From: an uncultured Dorea sp.
GTDB taxonomy: Bacteria > Bacillota > Clostridia > Lachnospirales > Lachnospiraceae
Reading direction: 5' to 3'
Assembly: GCA_948844705.1 (NCBI GenBank)
Contig: CAQNVT010000248.1
Coordinates: forward strand, 1-18,628
DNA length: 18,628 nucleotides
The first letter of the stretch is position 1. Every line of letters starts with the position of its first letter. Shown here one piece after another: positions 1 to 8,503 of this stretch. Position numbers and translations under genes: made by a program. A model generated the notes under the pieces. It made no database searches. It was not told where the DNA came from and worked only from the letters and a program-made list of their open reading frames with translations.

Positions 1-1529
1 GAGGCCTCACGGGTGTCCTCGATGCGTCTGCGTAAATCGTCAGTAAGTTTTCCCTGCTCCTCCATTGAGGCCAATATTGCTTCCTCTTCGCTTACGGAAA
101 CACAGCTGTTCCACTGCGCGCTTGTTCCGTGTCCGATCCTCCCGGCTGCCCTTTCGTCCCCGTAGCCGTTAATAAATGCCCAGGTTACGAATCCACTGCA
201 ATCCAGGCCATACTCCTGTACCTTAGATGTCTGCAGGATGCCTGACGCCGTAAGGAACTCCGGCTTTCCCCATCTCAGGTCCCAGCCGATGACAGAGGAT
301 TTCCCGCCGTAGTAATACGGAATCTTTCCTACAAGGCTATAGGCAGCCTCTACTACCCGCGCACGCTCCCTGCTTACGTCTTCGTCCAGGCTTCCTACAA
401 TAAATCCCTGGATTCCTGTTGCAGATGCGCAGAGCAGGGAACAATTCCTGGAAGTATATTTTTCAAGGAATATATGATCCGCCTCACTTATGTTCTTTTT
501 CTCTGCCTCATAATCCTCTGCGGTCTTTGCAGTGATCACCGCCTCGCCGCCGGTCATCACACCATGATTCATCCGTTTAAAAACAGCCGCTATCCCTTCT
601 TTATCAGCGGCATCCATTACAAAGGTCTCTGTTCCGCCTTTGCTCTCTTCCAGAAGATAGACCGCAAGTACATCCTGCCAGTTGGTAAATACCGTCTCGT
701 CCTCCTTCATTTCCTCCGGCTCCTGATCCCCATGAAACAGAAGATTTTTCGTAAGCCTGGAAATTCTCTCCTGTTTCACCTTCTCCAAATCTGTATGCCT
801 TATCTCCGCCAGGAATTCCTCTTCAATCTCACTGACGGTATCCTGAAACTCATCCTTAAAGGTAAGCTGATATTTTTCCGAAAGCTCTTCCACATAAAAG
901 CCCGTCCCGGCGGTGATGGCCGGCGGCCCTGCGTCTTCTTCCCCGGCAGCATCCCCGGACGGTTTATCCTCTGATAATTTTCCTTCCGTATGCGGTTCCT
1001 CCGGCGAGGTGTCACCGTCGGACGGTTCCTCCCCTTCTGACAGATTCCCGTCCGACGGCTTCTCTCCCTCAGATATATTTCCGTCTGACAAGTTCTCCCC
1101 TCCGGACGGCTCTTCCCCCTCCGATGGTTTCTCGCCTTTCGGCGGCTCTTCCCCCTCTGATGGTTTCTCGCCCTCTGATGGTTTCTCGCCCTCTGACGGC
1201 TTCTCTCCCTCCGATGGTTTCTCGCCCTCCGATGGTCTCTCTTCCTCCGGCGGCTTCTCGCCCTCCGATGGTTTCTCGCCCTTCGACGGCTTTTCACTCT
1301 CCGATGGCTTCTCCTCTATAAATTCTCCAGTAAATTCCTCAAGCAGAATCCGCTCCTCATCCGGCAGGATCACATAATCCCCGTCTATCATAACCTCGAT
1401 CTGCTTTCCCTCATACACCGCCAGTCTCTTTTCTCCCTTCTCATGAGCAAAGACCATGCCGGGAGACGAGATCAGCATCGCAGAAACAATTGAGACACAT
1501 AAAAGCCTCAACACTGTTTTTCTCTTCAT
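1..1529 (-). CDS. Secreted NlpC/P60 cell-wall hydrolase, 3' end cut by window edge
   Basis: The frame is open from ATG at 1529 to the left edge (509 complete codons), so the C-terminus is missing. Residues 1-28 form a signal peptide (MKRK, hydrophobic core, cleavage after VFA). After a short N-terminal segment, residues ~73-195 are a low-complexity, strongly charged linker of KPSEGE-type hexapeptides. A second region follows, and from about residue 400 an NlpC/P60-like domain begins: AYSLVGKIPYYYGGK, then LDCSGFV with the likely nucleophile Cys444 (codon 200..198). NlpC/P60 enzymes cut peptidoglycan stem peptides outside the membrane. The catalytic His, usually in an HVGIY-like segment, would lie beyond the edge and is not visible. 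GGAGG at 1541-1545 is 11 bases before the start. The gene lies 49 bases after the response regulator with no clear promoter, so it is probably co-transcribed. Wall hydrolase is a confident family call; the specific cleavage site is unknown. Confidence 0.82.
   Translation of the reverse strand, partial: MKRKTVLRLLCVSIVSAMLISSPGMVFAHEKGEKRLAVYEGKQIEVMIDGDYVILPDEERILLEEFTGEFIEEKPSESEKPSKGEKPSEGEKPPEEERPSEGEKPSEGEKPSEGEKPSEGEKPSEGEEPPKGEKPSEGEEPSGGENLSDGNISEGEKPSDGNLSEGEEPSDGDTSPEEPHTEGKLSEDKPSGDAAGEEDAGPPAITAGTGFYVEELSEKYQLTFKDEFQDTVSEIEEEFLAEIRHTDLEKVKQERISRLTKNLLFHGDQEPEEMKEDETVFTNWQDVLAVYLLEESKGGTETFVMDAADKEGIAAVFKRMNHGVMTGGEAVITAKTAEDYEAEKKNISEADHIFLEKYTSRNCSLLCASATGIQGFIVGSLDEDVSRERARVVEAAYSLVGKIPYYYGGKSSVIGWDLRWGKPEFLTASGILQTSKVQEYGLDCSGFVTWAFINGYGDERAAGRIGHGTSAQWNSCVSVSEEEAILASMEEQGKLTDDLRRRIEDTREA
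1080..1310 (-). repeat. 18-bp coding tandem repeat (KPSEGE hexapeptides)
   Basis: Within the NlpC/P60 gene, an 18-base unit (six codons, Lys-Pro-Ser-Glu-Gly-Glu with variants such as KPPEEE, EPPKGE, NLSDGN) is repeated about a dozen times. The central copies (about 1140-1250) are nearly identical at DNA level, while the edges are degenerate. It encodes a rigid charged spacer between the N-terminus and the catalytic part. Such arrays tend to change copy number by slippage. The long open frames on the opposite strand here are by-products of the repeat. Confidence 0.85.
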
Positions 1530-1578
1530 CCTAACCAAAACCTCCAATTATTTACATTTGTACAATTAATAAATACCT

Positions 1579-2325
1579 CTATTTTGATACAACACCTTTT
1601 ACAAATGGAATCCCCAGAAGCTTAAGCTCCTCCTTAAGCCTCGCATACTTGCTTCTGCTGACCGGAACCACAAAATCCTCCTCCAGCGCCGCCTCATAAG
1701 TCTGTCCGAACATGCTGGCGCTCACCTGCCTGATATCCCTTAAAGGAATCAGAAAAGACTGATGGCACCTGAAAAATCCATAATCACAGAAAATCTGCTC
1801 CAGTTCCTCCAAAGACAACGCCGCCTGGTATTCCCGCCCATCCTTCAGCCGTATCCAGATCTTTCTCTTTTCCTTGCAGATATACCGGATCTCCTTCGGA
1901 GCCACAAGGACATAATCCTGCCCTGTCCGGACGGCCACCTTCCCCGCAGAGGGCGCGCTCCTCTTTTCCACCCTCTCAAACGTCTTTTCAAGCCGCGCCA
2001 CATCCACCGGCTTTGTAAGAAAATCCAACGGCTCATATTCATAGCTCTCTGCCGCAAAATCTGCATGGCCGGTCAGAAACACATAAGGAATCCCCTTATG
2101 CCTTTCCTCAAGATATGCAGCAAGAGAAAAGCCGCTCATATCCGGCATCTCTATATCAAGAAATACTAAGGATACCTGACGTTCCTCCAGCATCCTCACA
2201 GCACCTTCTGCATTTTCCGCATACAATATCTGTTCACCAGGTACATAGTGCTTTAATGCGGCAATCGAATCCTCCGCCGCAAGAGGCTGGTCATCCACCA
2301 GAAGCACCAGTCCGTCATACATCAT
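1579..2325 (-). CDS. LytTR-family response regulator (LytR/AgrA type)
   Basis: A 248-residue transcription factor. Residues ~5-120 are a CheY-like receiver: acidic pair D11-D12, phospho-acceptor D57 (VFLDIEMPDMSG), T85 and K105 (FLTKP). Residues ~128-240 form a LytTR DNA-binding domain (KEIRYICKEKRKIWIRL, FFRCHQSFLIPL). LytTR proteins bind pairs of ~10-bp direct repeats about two helical turns apart. A matching repeat lies upstream of the 899-residue surface protein gene at 11925-11955. The start overlaps the kinase stop by 4 bases (ATGA). AGGAGG is 4 bases from the first ATG and 7 from a second ATG at 2322, so the shorter start is also possible. It almost certainly receives phosphate from the adjacent kinase. 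Confidence 0.93.
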   Translation of the reverse strand: MMYDGLVLLVDDQPLAAEDSIAALKHYVPGEQILYAENAEGAVRMLEERQVSLVFLDIEMPDMSGFSLAAYLEERHKGIPYVFLTGHADFAAESYEYEPLDFLTKPVDVARLEKTFERVEKRSAPSAGKVAVRTGQDYVLVAPKEIRYICKEKRKIWIRLKDGREYQAALSLEELEQIFCDYGFFRCHQSFLIPLRDIRQVSASMFGQTYEAALEEDFVVPVSRSKYARLKEELKLLGIPFVKGVVSK

Positions 2326-3605
2326 GACTCCTCCTTATAAAGCCGCAATGGGAGCTTTGCAACAAAAAATATAATATCTCCTTCCATTCTGGAATAGACA
2401 ACGCCGCCGTACTTAGAAGCAAGCGCCTGAATCGATGCGAGCCCGATTCCCTCATGCCCTTCCTTCGTAGAATGTCCTGCCTGATAAGCCGCCATAGGGT
2501 TAAATCTGCCCGCACGGTTCGACACATTAATTATGCAGAATTCACCCCTTTTGATAATCGAGAGCTTAATCCCGTAAGACTTGTCCGGAACCATCTCCGC
2601 CTCGTCAATGGCATTCTGCAGAAGATTACCGATTACCTTATTCGTCTCATAGACATTTGTGGCAATCTGTGACAAATCATTTTCAATCAATATATCCATA
2701 TGGATACCGCTTTGAGCCGCTTTATTTTTAAAGGAAAGGATCAGCGCGCTGACCGCCGCGTCCTTTAAAGGAAGGATCTGGTTCATTTCTATAGAATCCT
2801 TCAAAAGCTCATTCAGGTATTTTTCACATGCATCATAATCCTTTTGAAGCAGCAGACCGTGAAGGGTCTGTACATGGAAATTATAATCATGGCGCTGGGA
2901 ACGAATCACACTCATATAGGTCTGCATATCATCCCGGTACTGCTTTTCCGTAAGCACGTTCAGCTTCTCCTTGCGGTTTGCAATGACCAGATTCAGAAGC
3001 TTCAGCCCGCCGAAAAACGCAAACCATTCCAGACACATTACCGGCACGGTATAGACGCCCGTTACGGCAGGCGTGATAAGGCAGACCCCATAGACGGCAA
3101 AATAAAGGCCAAGCTCAGCCATAAGCCGGTTTGCATCCCCTGTTTTCTCCTTCCAGACACTACCGTTCTGCTCAAGGAAATATTCCTTCCAGCCGGTCCC
3201 TGGAAATTCTACCGACATATTGCCGCATATTCCATATGCCGTCAAGATTCCAAGCACCATCAGCATAACACGGAAAAAAAGTGAAAGAAAATCGATACGT
3301 AATACGGTTCCTGCCGTCACCTGAAGCATGCCGAACTGGGCACAGGCAATAGACAACGCCGCCGCAATATCAATCCACGTCCCCCCAGGCTCCAGAACGA
3401 TTGGAATAAATACTGCCAGAAAAACAAAGCAGACGACTCCGCTCCACCTCACGCCTATATTCAGGCAGGCAGACAGCCCGCAGATTACACCTGCAAGAAG
3501 GGAGAGCACTGCGCCGCGCCGTCTTTGCATCCCCAGCCATAAAAAGGCGAAGAAACAAGAAATAGCTGCTCCCACACTCAAAAAAATATATCCGGCAATC
3601 AACAT
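2322..3605 (-). CDS. GHKL-type sensor histidine kinase (AgrC/HPK10-like)
   Basis: A 427-residue membrane sensor kinase. Residues 1-~125 contain about four hydrophobic segments, and ~165-210 contain one or two more, so it is a polytopic N-terminal sensor without an obvious large extracellular domain. The H-box is SQRHDYNFH with phospho-acceptor His239, in the RHD(Y/x)NH form typical of AgrC-like kinases. The N-box is NLLQNAIDEA (327-336) and the G-box GHEGIGLAS (383-391). AgrC-type kinases often sense peptides, but no agrB/agrD-like peptide gene was found here, so the signal is unknown. GGGAGGGAG precedes the ATG, and a good promoter lies at 3657-3685, giving the pair its own transcription start in addition to possible read-through from upstream genes. 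The partner regulator overlaps by 4 bases. Confidence 0.92.
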   Translation of the reverse strand: MLIAGYIFLSVGAAISCFFAFLWLGMQRRRGAVLSLLAGVICGLSACLNIGVRWSGVVCFVFLAVFIPIVLEPGGTWIDIAAALSIACAQFGMLQVTAGTVLRIDFLSLFFRVMLMVLGILTAYGICGNMSVEFPGTGWKEYFLEQNGSVWKEKTGDANRLMAELGLYFAVYGVCLITPAVTGVYTVPVMCLEWFAFFGGLKLLNLVIANRKEKLNVLTEKQYRDDMQTYMSVIRSQRHDYNFHVQTLHGLLLQKDYDACEKYLNELLKDSIEMNQILPLKDAAVSALILSFKNKAAQSGIHMDILIENDLSQIATNVYETNKVIGNLLQNAIDEAEMVPDKSYGIKLSIIKRGEFCIINVSNRAGRFNPMAAYQAGHSTKEGHEGIGLASIQALASKYGGVVYSRMEGDIIFFVAKLPLRLYKEES

Positions 3606-3656
3606 GGCGCTCCCTCCCTTCTTGCTTAATATTGTCTAAATTTTTAAATATTACTT

Positions 3657-3685
3657 AGTATATCATTCCTCACCCTGCTTTGCAA
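3657..3685 (-). promoter_or_regulatory. Predicted sigma-A promoter for the kinase/regulator pair
   Basis: Minus strand: -35 TTGCAA (3685..3680), 17-base spacer, -10 TATACT (3662..3657). It lies downstream of the thioredoxin-like gene stop and about 50 bases before the kinase ATG. The geometry is ideal, -10 matches 5/6 and -35 matches 4/6 of the consensus. Predicted from sequence only. Confidence 0.6.
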
Positions 3686-3714
3686 TCGTCACGGCAGCCC
3701 TTCGAGCCTGTTCT

Positions 3715-4038
3715 TTAGTCATGATAAAGGAGTTCGGAAAGCTGTGCATGAATCCTTTCCGTGTCCATTCCTCCCACGGATTTATGTATAAGCTCTCCGT
3801 TATGGAAATACCGAAACGCCGGAATCCCCATAATCTTAAATCTCTTTGCAAGGTCCCTGTATACAGAGGTATTCACCTGAAGAAACCTGATAAACGCCAT
3901 ATCGTCCGCCACTTCCCTGTAATAGGGTGCCGTTCCCGCACAGGCGCCGCAGTGGTCGCCGTAAAAATCTACCATCACATATTCCGCCGAGTTTACCAGC
4001 TCGTCAAAATTCTCGCTTGTCGCTTCTATAACTGCCAT
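3715..4038 (-). CDS. Small thioredoxin-like protein (CGAC active site)
   Basis: A 107-residue thioredoxin fold protein: buried Asp24 and VDFYGDHCGACAG with the redox pair Cys30/Cys33, then the cis-proline loop GIPAFRYF. CGAC differs from the classical CGPC, and the residue before the first Cys is His (usually Trp), which would change the redox potential. No signal peptide, so it acts in the cytoplasm as a dithiol reductant/oxidant of unknown client. The longer frame upstream (ATG at 4068) lies inside the preceding gene. I chose ATG at 4038 because GGAGG (4048-4052) is 9 bases upstream and the stop of the trigger-factor-like gene is only 4 bases away, a tightly coupled pair. The length is normal for thioredoxin. 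Pairing with a chaperone suggests a role in folding or redox maintenance of the products of this gene block. Confidence 0.85.
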   Translation of the reverse strand: MAVIEATSENFDELVNSAEYVMVDFYGDHCGACAGTAPYYREVADDMAFIRFLQVNTSVYRDLAKRFKIMGIPAFRYFHNGELIHKSVGGMDTERIHAQLSELLYHD

Positions 4039-4042
4039 ATCC

Positions 4043-4960
4043 TTACACCTCCAGATATTTTTCCGCATCCGCCATCAAAAGATGATAAGTATGCTCCTGA
4101 TATTTTGTCTGCCTGAACATCGTAATATCCGCCTGCTTCATAAGGTCTTCCGTCTTTTCGCCCCGCTCTTTGGCTATCCTCTCGACCTCTTTTACGAATC
4201 CTTCTTCCGTAAGCACGAAACCGTCCTTCTCCGAGAAATAACAATACATCAGATATGGGATAAAGTAAATCTCCTCCCCCTCTGCCGCCCTCTTAAGAGC
4301 CTCCTCTTCCGTAAGGATTTCTCCGTCCTGCGTTTTCTTCATATCATGTCCGGCGGCCAGAAGTCCCTCATACATGATGCGGGCCCTGTCGTCGCACCAT
4401 TTCTTCTTTTCCTCCTCGTCAATGTCAAACTCACTTCTCTTTGACATCTCCTCCAGCCAGTAACGCGCAATCAGCATACATGCCTTTTCCCTGCGCTCCT
4501 TATCGTGCTGCTCATGATAAAACCGGTAATAGTCCTCCACGGTCTTAACGCCCGGAATGCCAAGCTTCCCCGTAAGCTCGTTGCCCACCTGCATCACATG
4601 GATACGCACGGCTTTTTCTACTCTTAACGTAAGAGAGAGCCCCTTAATACTGCAGTCAAATTCCTCTCCCCGCTTCTTTCCAAGGACAGCCTCCTCCGCG
4701 CCTTCTGCGCCCGGAAGCTTCCGTCCCGGATAGAGAAGGACCGTCCTTCCCTCCCAGCTCTCCACGGATGACTTTACACAGATACAGCGGACACAGTCTC
4801 CGCTTCCTATCTCTCCTTCTACCTCTTCCTCACCGGAATAATCCTTCGCAAGAGCTAAAAGCTCCTCCTCTATCTCGCTGTCCGGGATATGCCAGCGCCC
4901 CAGGTCCTCCGGGACCTCAAGGCTTTTATAGTCATAGCAGTTTACTATTCTTGATTTCAT
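4043..4960 (-). CDS. Trigger-factor-like chaperone/PPIase lacking the ribosome-binding domain
   Basis: A 305-residue cytoplasmic protein. Residues ~45-120 resemble an FKBP-like PPIase core (EGEIGSGDCVRC, VLGKKRGEEF). Residues ~120-305 match the trigger factor junction and C-terminal helical 'arms' (VGNELTGKLGIPGVKTVEDYYRFY followed by long charged helices). Full trigger factor is ~430 residues and has an N-terminal ribosome-docking domain with a GFRxGxxP signature. Here only ~40 residues precede the PPIase region and the signature is absent. This is therefore a ribosome-independent paralogue, probably a chaperone or prolyl isomerase for particular clients. GGAAGGA precedes the ATG. It follows the second ABC gene by 52 bases and is followed at 4 bases by the thioredoxin-like gene. 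The family assignment rests on the C-terminal similarity and is moderately secure; PPIase activity is uncertain because the FKBP core is divergent. Confidence 0.75.
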   Translation of the reverse strand: MKSRIVNCYDYKSLEVPEDLGRWHIPDSEIEEELLALAKDYSGEEEVEGEIGSGDCVRCICVKSSVESWEGRTVLLYPGRKLPGAEGAEEAVLGKKRGEEFDCSIKGLSLTLRVEKAVRIHVMQVGNELTGKLGIPGVKTVEDYYRFYHEQHDKERREKACMLIARYWLEEMSKRSEFDIDEEEKKKWCDDRARIMYEGLLAAGHDMKKTQDGEILTEEEALKRAAEGEEIYFIPYLMYCYFSEKDGFVLTEEGFVKEVERIAKERGEKTEDLMKQADITMFRQTKYQEHTYHLLMADAEKYLEV

Positions 4961-5012
4961 TTTCTATCCTTCCTTCCGCGCTGCGGCGTCCCTTATCCCT
5001 GCCGCATCCTTC

Positions 5013-6728
5013 TTATTTCGCGATTCCCGCTCCGGCCTTTGCAAAGGTCCGGTAATATTCATTTGTCTCAAGCAGCTCTTCCGGCGTGCCGCAGCCCTTA
5101 ATCTCCCCGTCGCACAGGACGATAACCTGGTCTGCAAATATCGTGGCCGAATAATTATGGGCAATCAGAATCGTTGTCCGGTTTTTCATCAGGTTGCTAA
5201 GCGCCTCTGTCACAAGCTGCTCGCTCTTTACGTCCAGATTGCTCGTAGCCTCGTCAAGCAGAAGATAATCCGGATTCCTCATCATGGCTCTTGCAATGGC
5301 GATACACTGCTGCTGCCCGCCCGAGAAATTAGAGCCTCCGGGCCCGACCTCTGCGTCAAACTGTCCCGGCGTATTCATGACAAAGTCATATATATTAGCC
5401 ATCTTTGCCACATGAATCAGCTCCTCCTCCGACACCGGACGCTCCACGCCGTAGATGATGTTGTCGCGGATAGTGCCGGACAGAATCGGTTTTTCCTGCG
5501 ATACAATGGCAAAGCTTTTCCTCCAGGAGGACAGCTTAAACTGGGTCACATCTCTGTCCCCAAAGCAGATCGTGCCGGACGTAGGATTGTACATCCGCTC
5601 CAGAAGCTTGAAAAGCGTACTCTTACCGGCGCCGTTTGTCCCTACGATCGCCGTCACCCTGCCCTTCGGAATGGAGCAGTTCAGATCCTTAAGGACCGAA
5701 GCCGTCTGATAAGAGAAGTCCACATGCTTCAGGATGATATCGGCGTCCGCCACATCCATCTCACAGCCGTCCTCCGGCTCATCCGGACATTCCAGGATGG
5801 AGCTTATCTTCTGGACAATACCTGCATTCTGTGAAAACGTTCCGAAGTTCGTACAGATTTCAGCCAGACGCACCGTGGCAAGTCCGCACAGCGTGTAAAA
5901 GCCGATAAGCTTTCCGACCGTCAGCTCTCCTGCCGCCACCATTTTACTTCCGAGCACAAAGGAGATTACAATGGTAAGGCATCCCATAATCTCCATTCCT
6001 CCTAACTGGATCATAGAAGTGTAGCCGAGGAAAATGTCTGCCTTGCACTGCTTTTTAAAAAGCTCCTCTGCCTTTTTGTGCTCCTCTTCCTCCATACGGA
6101 AGGACTTTATAAGCCGCAGGCCTCGTACATGCTCCGCCAGATACCCCATCGTAGCCGCAAGTCTGGTCCTTGCGTTTATGCCCGTCTTATAGGACAGGGT
6201 GCTGTACAATACCGTAATGCCGATAAGCACCGGAATTACCAGCAGACTTGCAAGCGCCATCCTGCTCTGAAATGAAAACAGCTTCTGATAGGCCACGACT
6301 CCCGCATAGGCCGCCGTAAAAATATTAATGAGAATCTGAAAATAGTTTCCCGCATTATCCGCATCTGTAGTCACACGGGTGACAAGCTCATTTACATTAT
6401 CCGAATCATAATAGCTTGTAGGAAGATGCATCATTTTATTCCATACCTTCAGGCGGACCGCAAGGTTGATTTTCTGCAGGACCAGTCCGGAAATATAGGT
6501 AAATGCAATCGTAATGGCTCCCGCCAGCAGCTGGAACTCAATATAGCGCACCAGCTCGTCTGTCTTGATGGAATTCTGGGTTCCGTCGATGATGGACGCC
6601 GTAATCGTAATGGCCTCCACCTCTACATGGGACTTTACCATGGAAATGGCTACCACAAAGAACAAAAGCAGCCACGGTAATTTCATTCCTTTAAATATCT
6701 TCGTATATCCCTTGATCAGCTTAATCAT
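5013..6728 (-). CDS. ABC exporter half-transporter B (TMD-NBD fusion)
   Basis: A 571-residue protein with an N-terminal type-I exporter membrane domain (~1-310, about six transmembrane helices, with the coupling-region motif YYDSDNVNELVTRVTTDAD) and a C-terminal ATPase. Walker A GTNGAGKST 363-371, Q-loop Q411, signature FSGGQ 468-472, Walker B LLLDE ending at catalytic Glu493, H-loop His524. All catalytic residues are present. ATG at 6728 overlaps the stop of the preceding ABC gene by 4 bases (ATGA), with AAGGAGG upstream, so the two half-transporters are translationally coupled and very probably form a heterodimer. Such BmrCD/LmrCD-like exporters carry drugs, lipids or peptides; the substrate cannot be deduced. 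Neighbouring surface proteins and folding helpers suggest an envelope-related cargo, but this is inference. Confidence 0.92.
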   Translation of the reverse strand: MIKLIKGYTKIFKGMKLPWLLLFFVVAISMVKSHVEVEAITITASIIDGTQNSIKTDELVRYIEFQLLAGAITIAFTYISGLVLQKINLAVRLKVWNKMMHLPTSYYDSDNVNELVTRVTTDADNAGNYFQILINIFTAAYAGVVAYQKLFSFQSRMALASLLVIPVLIGITVLYSTLSYKTGINARTRLAATMGYLAEHVRGLRLIKSFRMEEEEHKKAEELFKKQCKADIFLGYTSMIQLGGMEIMGCLTIVISFVLGSKMVAAGELTVGKLIGFYTLCGLATVRLAEICTNFGTFSQNAGIVQKISSILECPDEPEDGCEMDVADADIILKHVDFSYQTASVLKDLNCSIPKGRVTAIVGTNGAGKSTLFKLLERMYNPTSGTICFGDRDVTQFKLSSWRKSFAIVSQEKPILSGTIRDNIIYGVERPVSEEELIHVAKMANIYDFVMNTPGQFDAEVGPGGSNFSGGQQQCIAIARAMMRNPDYLLLDEATSNLDVKSEQLVTEALSNLMKNRTTILIAHNYSATIFADQVIVLCDGEIKGCGTPEELLETNEYYRTFAKAGAGIAK

Positions 6729-8476
6729 TGTACTGCCTCCTTCTCTGCCTCACAGGCGGCAATCAGCTCCATAAACGCCTGACAGCTTCCGTATAACTCA
6801 TCATAGCTTCCGCAGCCTGCCAGTACTCCCTTATTCAGCACAACAATCTGGTCCACCCTCTCAAGAAGGGAGAGATCATGTGTAATAATAATCTTTGTTC
6901 TTCCCGGGAACATTTCAAAAATCGTATCCTGTATCATCTTTGACGCCGTGACATCAAGGGCCGAGGTAGGCTCATCCAGAAGAATCATATCCGACTTCCG
7001 CATAAATTCCCGTGTCAGCACAAGCTTCTGCCTCTGTCCGCCCGACATGGAGGTTCCGCCCGGAGCCACGAAAGAATCGAGTCCGTCCTCCCATTTCTTT
7101 AAGACCTCCGCGAAGCCGGTCCGGCAGGCCGCCTCCCAGATTTCCTCATCACTCACCTCACGGTGAAGTCCGTAGGTAAGCGCCTCTCTTGCCGTTCCGC
7201 TGAATATGTCCGCGCCCTGCTGTACATATCCCATATGACTTCTCAATTCGTTTAAGGACATTTCCGACACGGGAACCCCGCCGAAGGAAACCGTTCCCCT
7301 GCACGGCTCGTAAAAATGCTCAAGAAGACTTACCGAAGTCGTCTTCCCGCTTCCGCAGAGGCCGATAATTGCCGTAGCGCTTCCCGCCGGAACATGGAAG
7401 GAAATGTTTTCTATCGCCTTTTTATCCCCGTAGGAGAAGGAAACATCCTCAAAGGTAACCTCTGCATTTTCCGGCTTCTTCGTATCCTTTACAGTCTCTT
7501 CCTCCTCAGGCGCAAGTAGAAGCTTTGCCGTTCTTGCCATCGTTCCCTGAATCATCTTTAAATTTGTCCAGTAGTCAATCAGGTTCGAAAATGAGGTTGA
7601 CACTGTGCCGGAGAACATATAAAATGCCACCCACTGGCTGATGTCAATATCTCCCCGTTTAAGAAGGAGCACTCCGAACACCATAACGATCATAACCTGT
7701 GCCATTCCAATCAGGGTCGTTAATGCCGTAATTCCGCATTGCAGTTTATTTACACGCATATTGGCGTGGAACAGCCCATATGCGGCATTTTCACCATTTT
7801 TAAGTTCTTTTTCTTCATTTGTATATGTCTTAATGAGACTTAAGTTTCTGACACGCTCCGCAAGATACGCGGTCAGCCCGCCAATCTCCTGAAACAGTCC
7901 GTTCTGGGTCTTATAGCGCATCCGTCCGATAAAAACCATATAGAGAATCTTCACCGGCAGAAGCAGAAATACAGACACCGTAAGCCATATATTATAGGAA
8001 GAAATTGTCTTAAGCGCCTCCACCACATAATAAAGGGTAGGAAGGAACCCTACCAGAAACTGTACCAGCAGCTGGGCCGCCGTCGTCGTATCATTGGTAA
8101 TGGTACTCATAATGTCGGACGGATTGTTGCTGTCATAATAGTCCATCCGGATATGGAGCATCTTCTTCCAGATCACCCGCCTTGCATTTCTCGCCGCAAC
8201 GTGCTGCGCCGGAGTCCTGAGAGCCACATCTCCGCATAATACAATCGTAAAAAGCACATAAAACCATACCGCATCCCACAACACCTTATTATCCAGGCTT
8301 CCGCTCATAAGTCCTGCCGTGATGGTTGGCAGCTTTAACATAACCTTGTTATAAAAGAAATTACATAAAAACGCTATAATAATCCAATGCCAGGGTAATT
8401 GTATTTTTTTCAAAAGGTTCCAGAAATCCCGCCAGCTTCCTTTGCCGGATTCCCCCTTTTTTACCTTTCCTTCCAC
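6725..8476 (-). CDS. ABC exporter half-transporter A (TMD-NBD fusion), GTG start
   Basis: A 583-residue half-transporter: membrane domain ~30-315 (six predicted helices, MDYYDSNNPSDIMSTITND in the same place as in its partner), then the ATPase with Walker A GLCGSGKTT 372-380, Q-loop near Q419-Q420, signature MSGGQ 477-481, Walker B ILLDE ending at catalytic Glu502, and H-loop His533. Unlike many heterodimeric exporters neither partner shows a degenerate catalytic Glu or His. The start is GTG at 8476 with AAAGGAG (8485-8491) 8 bases upstream; no in-frame ATG is better placed. A strong hairpin lies just before the ribosome binding site (8504-8537) and separates this gene from the lipoprotein gene. 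It is co-directional and overlapping with the second half-transporter. Confidence 0.92.
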   Translation of the reverse strand: MEGKVKKGESGKGSWRDFWNLLKKIQLPWHWIIIAFLCNFFYNKVMLKLPTITAGLMSGSLDNKVLWDAVWFYVLFTIVLCGDVALRTPAQHVAARNARRVIWKKMLHIRMDYYDSNNPSDIMSTITNDTTTAAQLLVQFLVGFLPTLYYVVEALKTISSYNIWLTVSVFLLLPVKILYMVFIGRMRYKTQNGLFQEIGGLTAYLAERVRNLSLIKTYTNEEKELKNGENAAYGLFHANMRVNKLQCGITALTTLIGMAQVMIVMVFGVLLLKRGDIDISQWVAFYMFSGTVSTSFSNLIDYWTNLKMIQGTMARTAKLLLAPEEEETVKDTKKPENAEVTFEDVSFSYGDKKAIENISFHVPAGSATAIIGLCGSGKTTSVSLLEHFYEPCRGTVSFGGVPVSEMSLNELRSHMGYVQQGADIFSGTAREALTYGLHREVSDEEIWEAACRTGFAEVLKKWEDGLDSFVAPGGTSMSGGQRQKLVLTREFMRKSDMILLDEPTSALDVTASKMIQDTIFEMFPGRTKIIITHDLSLLERVDQIVVLNKGVLAGCGSYDELYGSCQAFMELIAACEAEKEAVQ

Positions 8477-8503
8477 AATTTTTTCTCCTTTCGGCTGTAA
8501 ATT

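Noticed and set aside
800..1297. Minus-strand Arg-rich open frame
   Set aside because: Frame-shifted reading of the same 18-base repeat; no start signal and no family resemblance.
1080..1310. Possible CRISPR-like array
   Set aside because: Repeats are contiguous 18-base codon units with no unique spacers; the same holds for 10870-11034.
913..1377. Plus-strand open frame coding PSDGFSPSDG repeats
   Set aside because: It is the complement of the KPSEGE repeat of the NlpC/P60 gene, has no ribosome binding site and lies wholly inside a gene with a clear signal peptide and catalytic motif.
3663..3722. 19-codon frame (MTKEQARRAAVTIAKQGEE) between thioredoxin and kinase, as a possible signal peptide for the kinase
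   Set aside because: No ribosome binding site, overlaps the thioredoxin end and the kinase promoter, and lacks export or AgrD-like features. No agrB-like gene is present.
4961..5012. Terminator between ABC and trigger-factor-like genes
   Set aside because: Only a 6-base TGCGGC/GCCGCA stem with a 13-base loop and no T-tract; the spacing fits a continuing operon.
5013..8476. Degenerate ATPase site in one ABC partner, as in many heterodimeric exporters
   Set aside because: Both proteins keep Walker A Lys, Walker B Glu, signature SGGQ and H-loop His.
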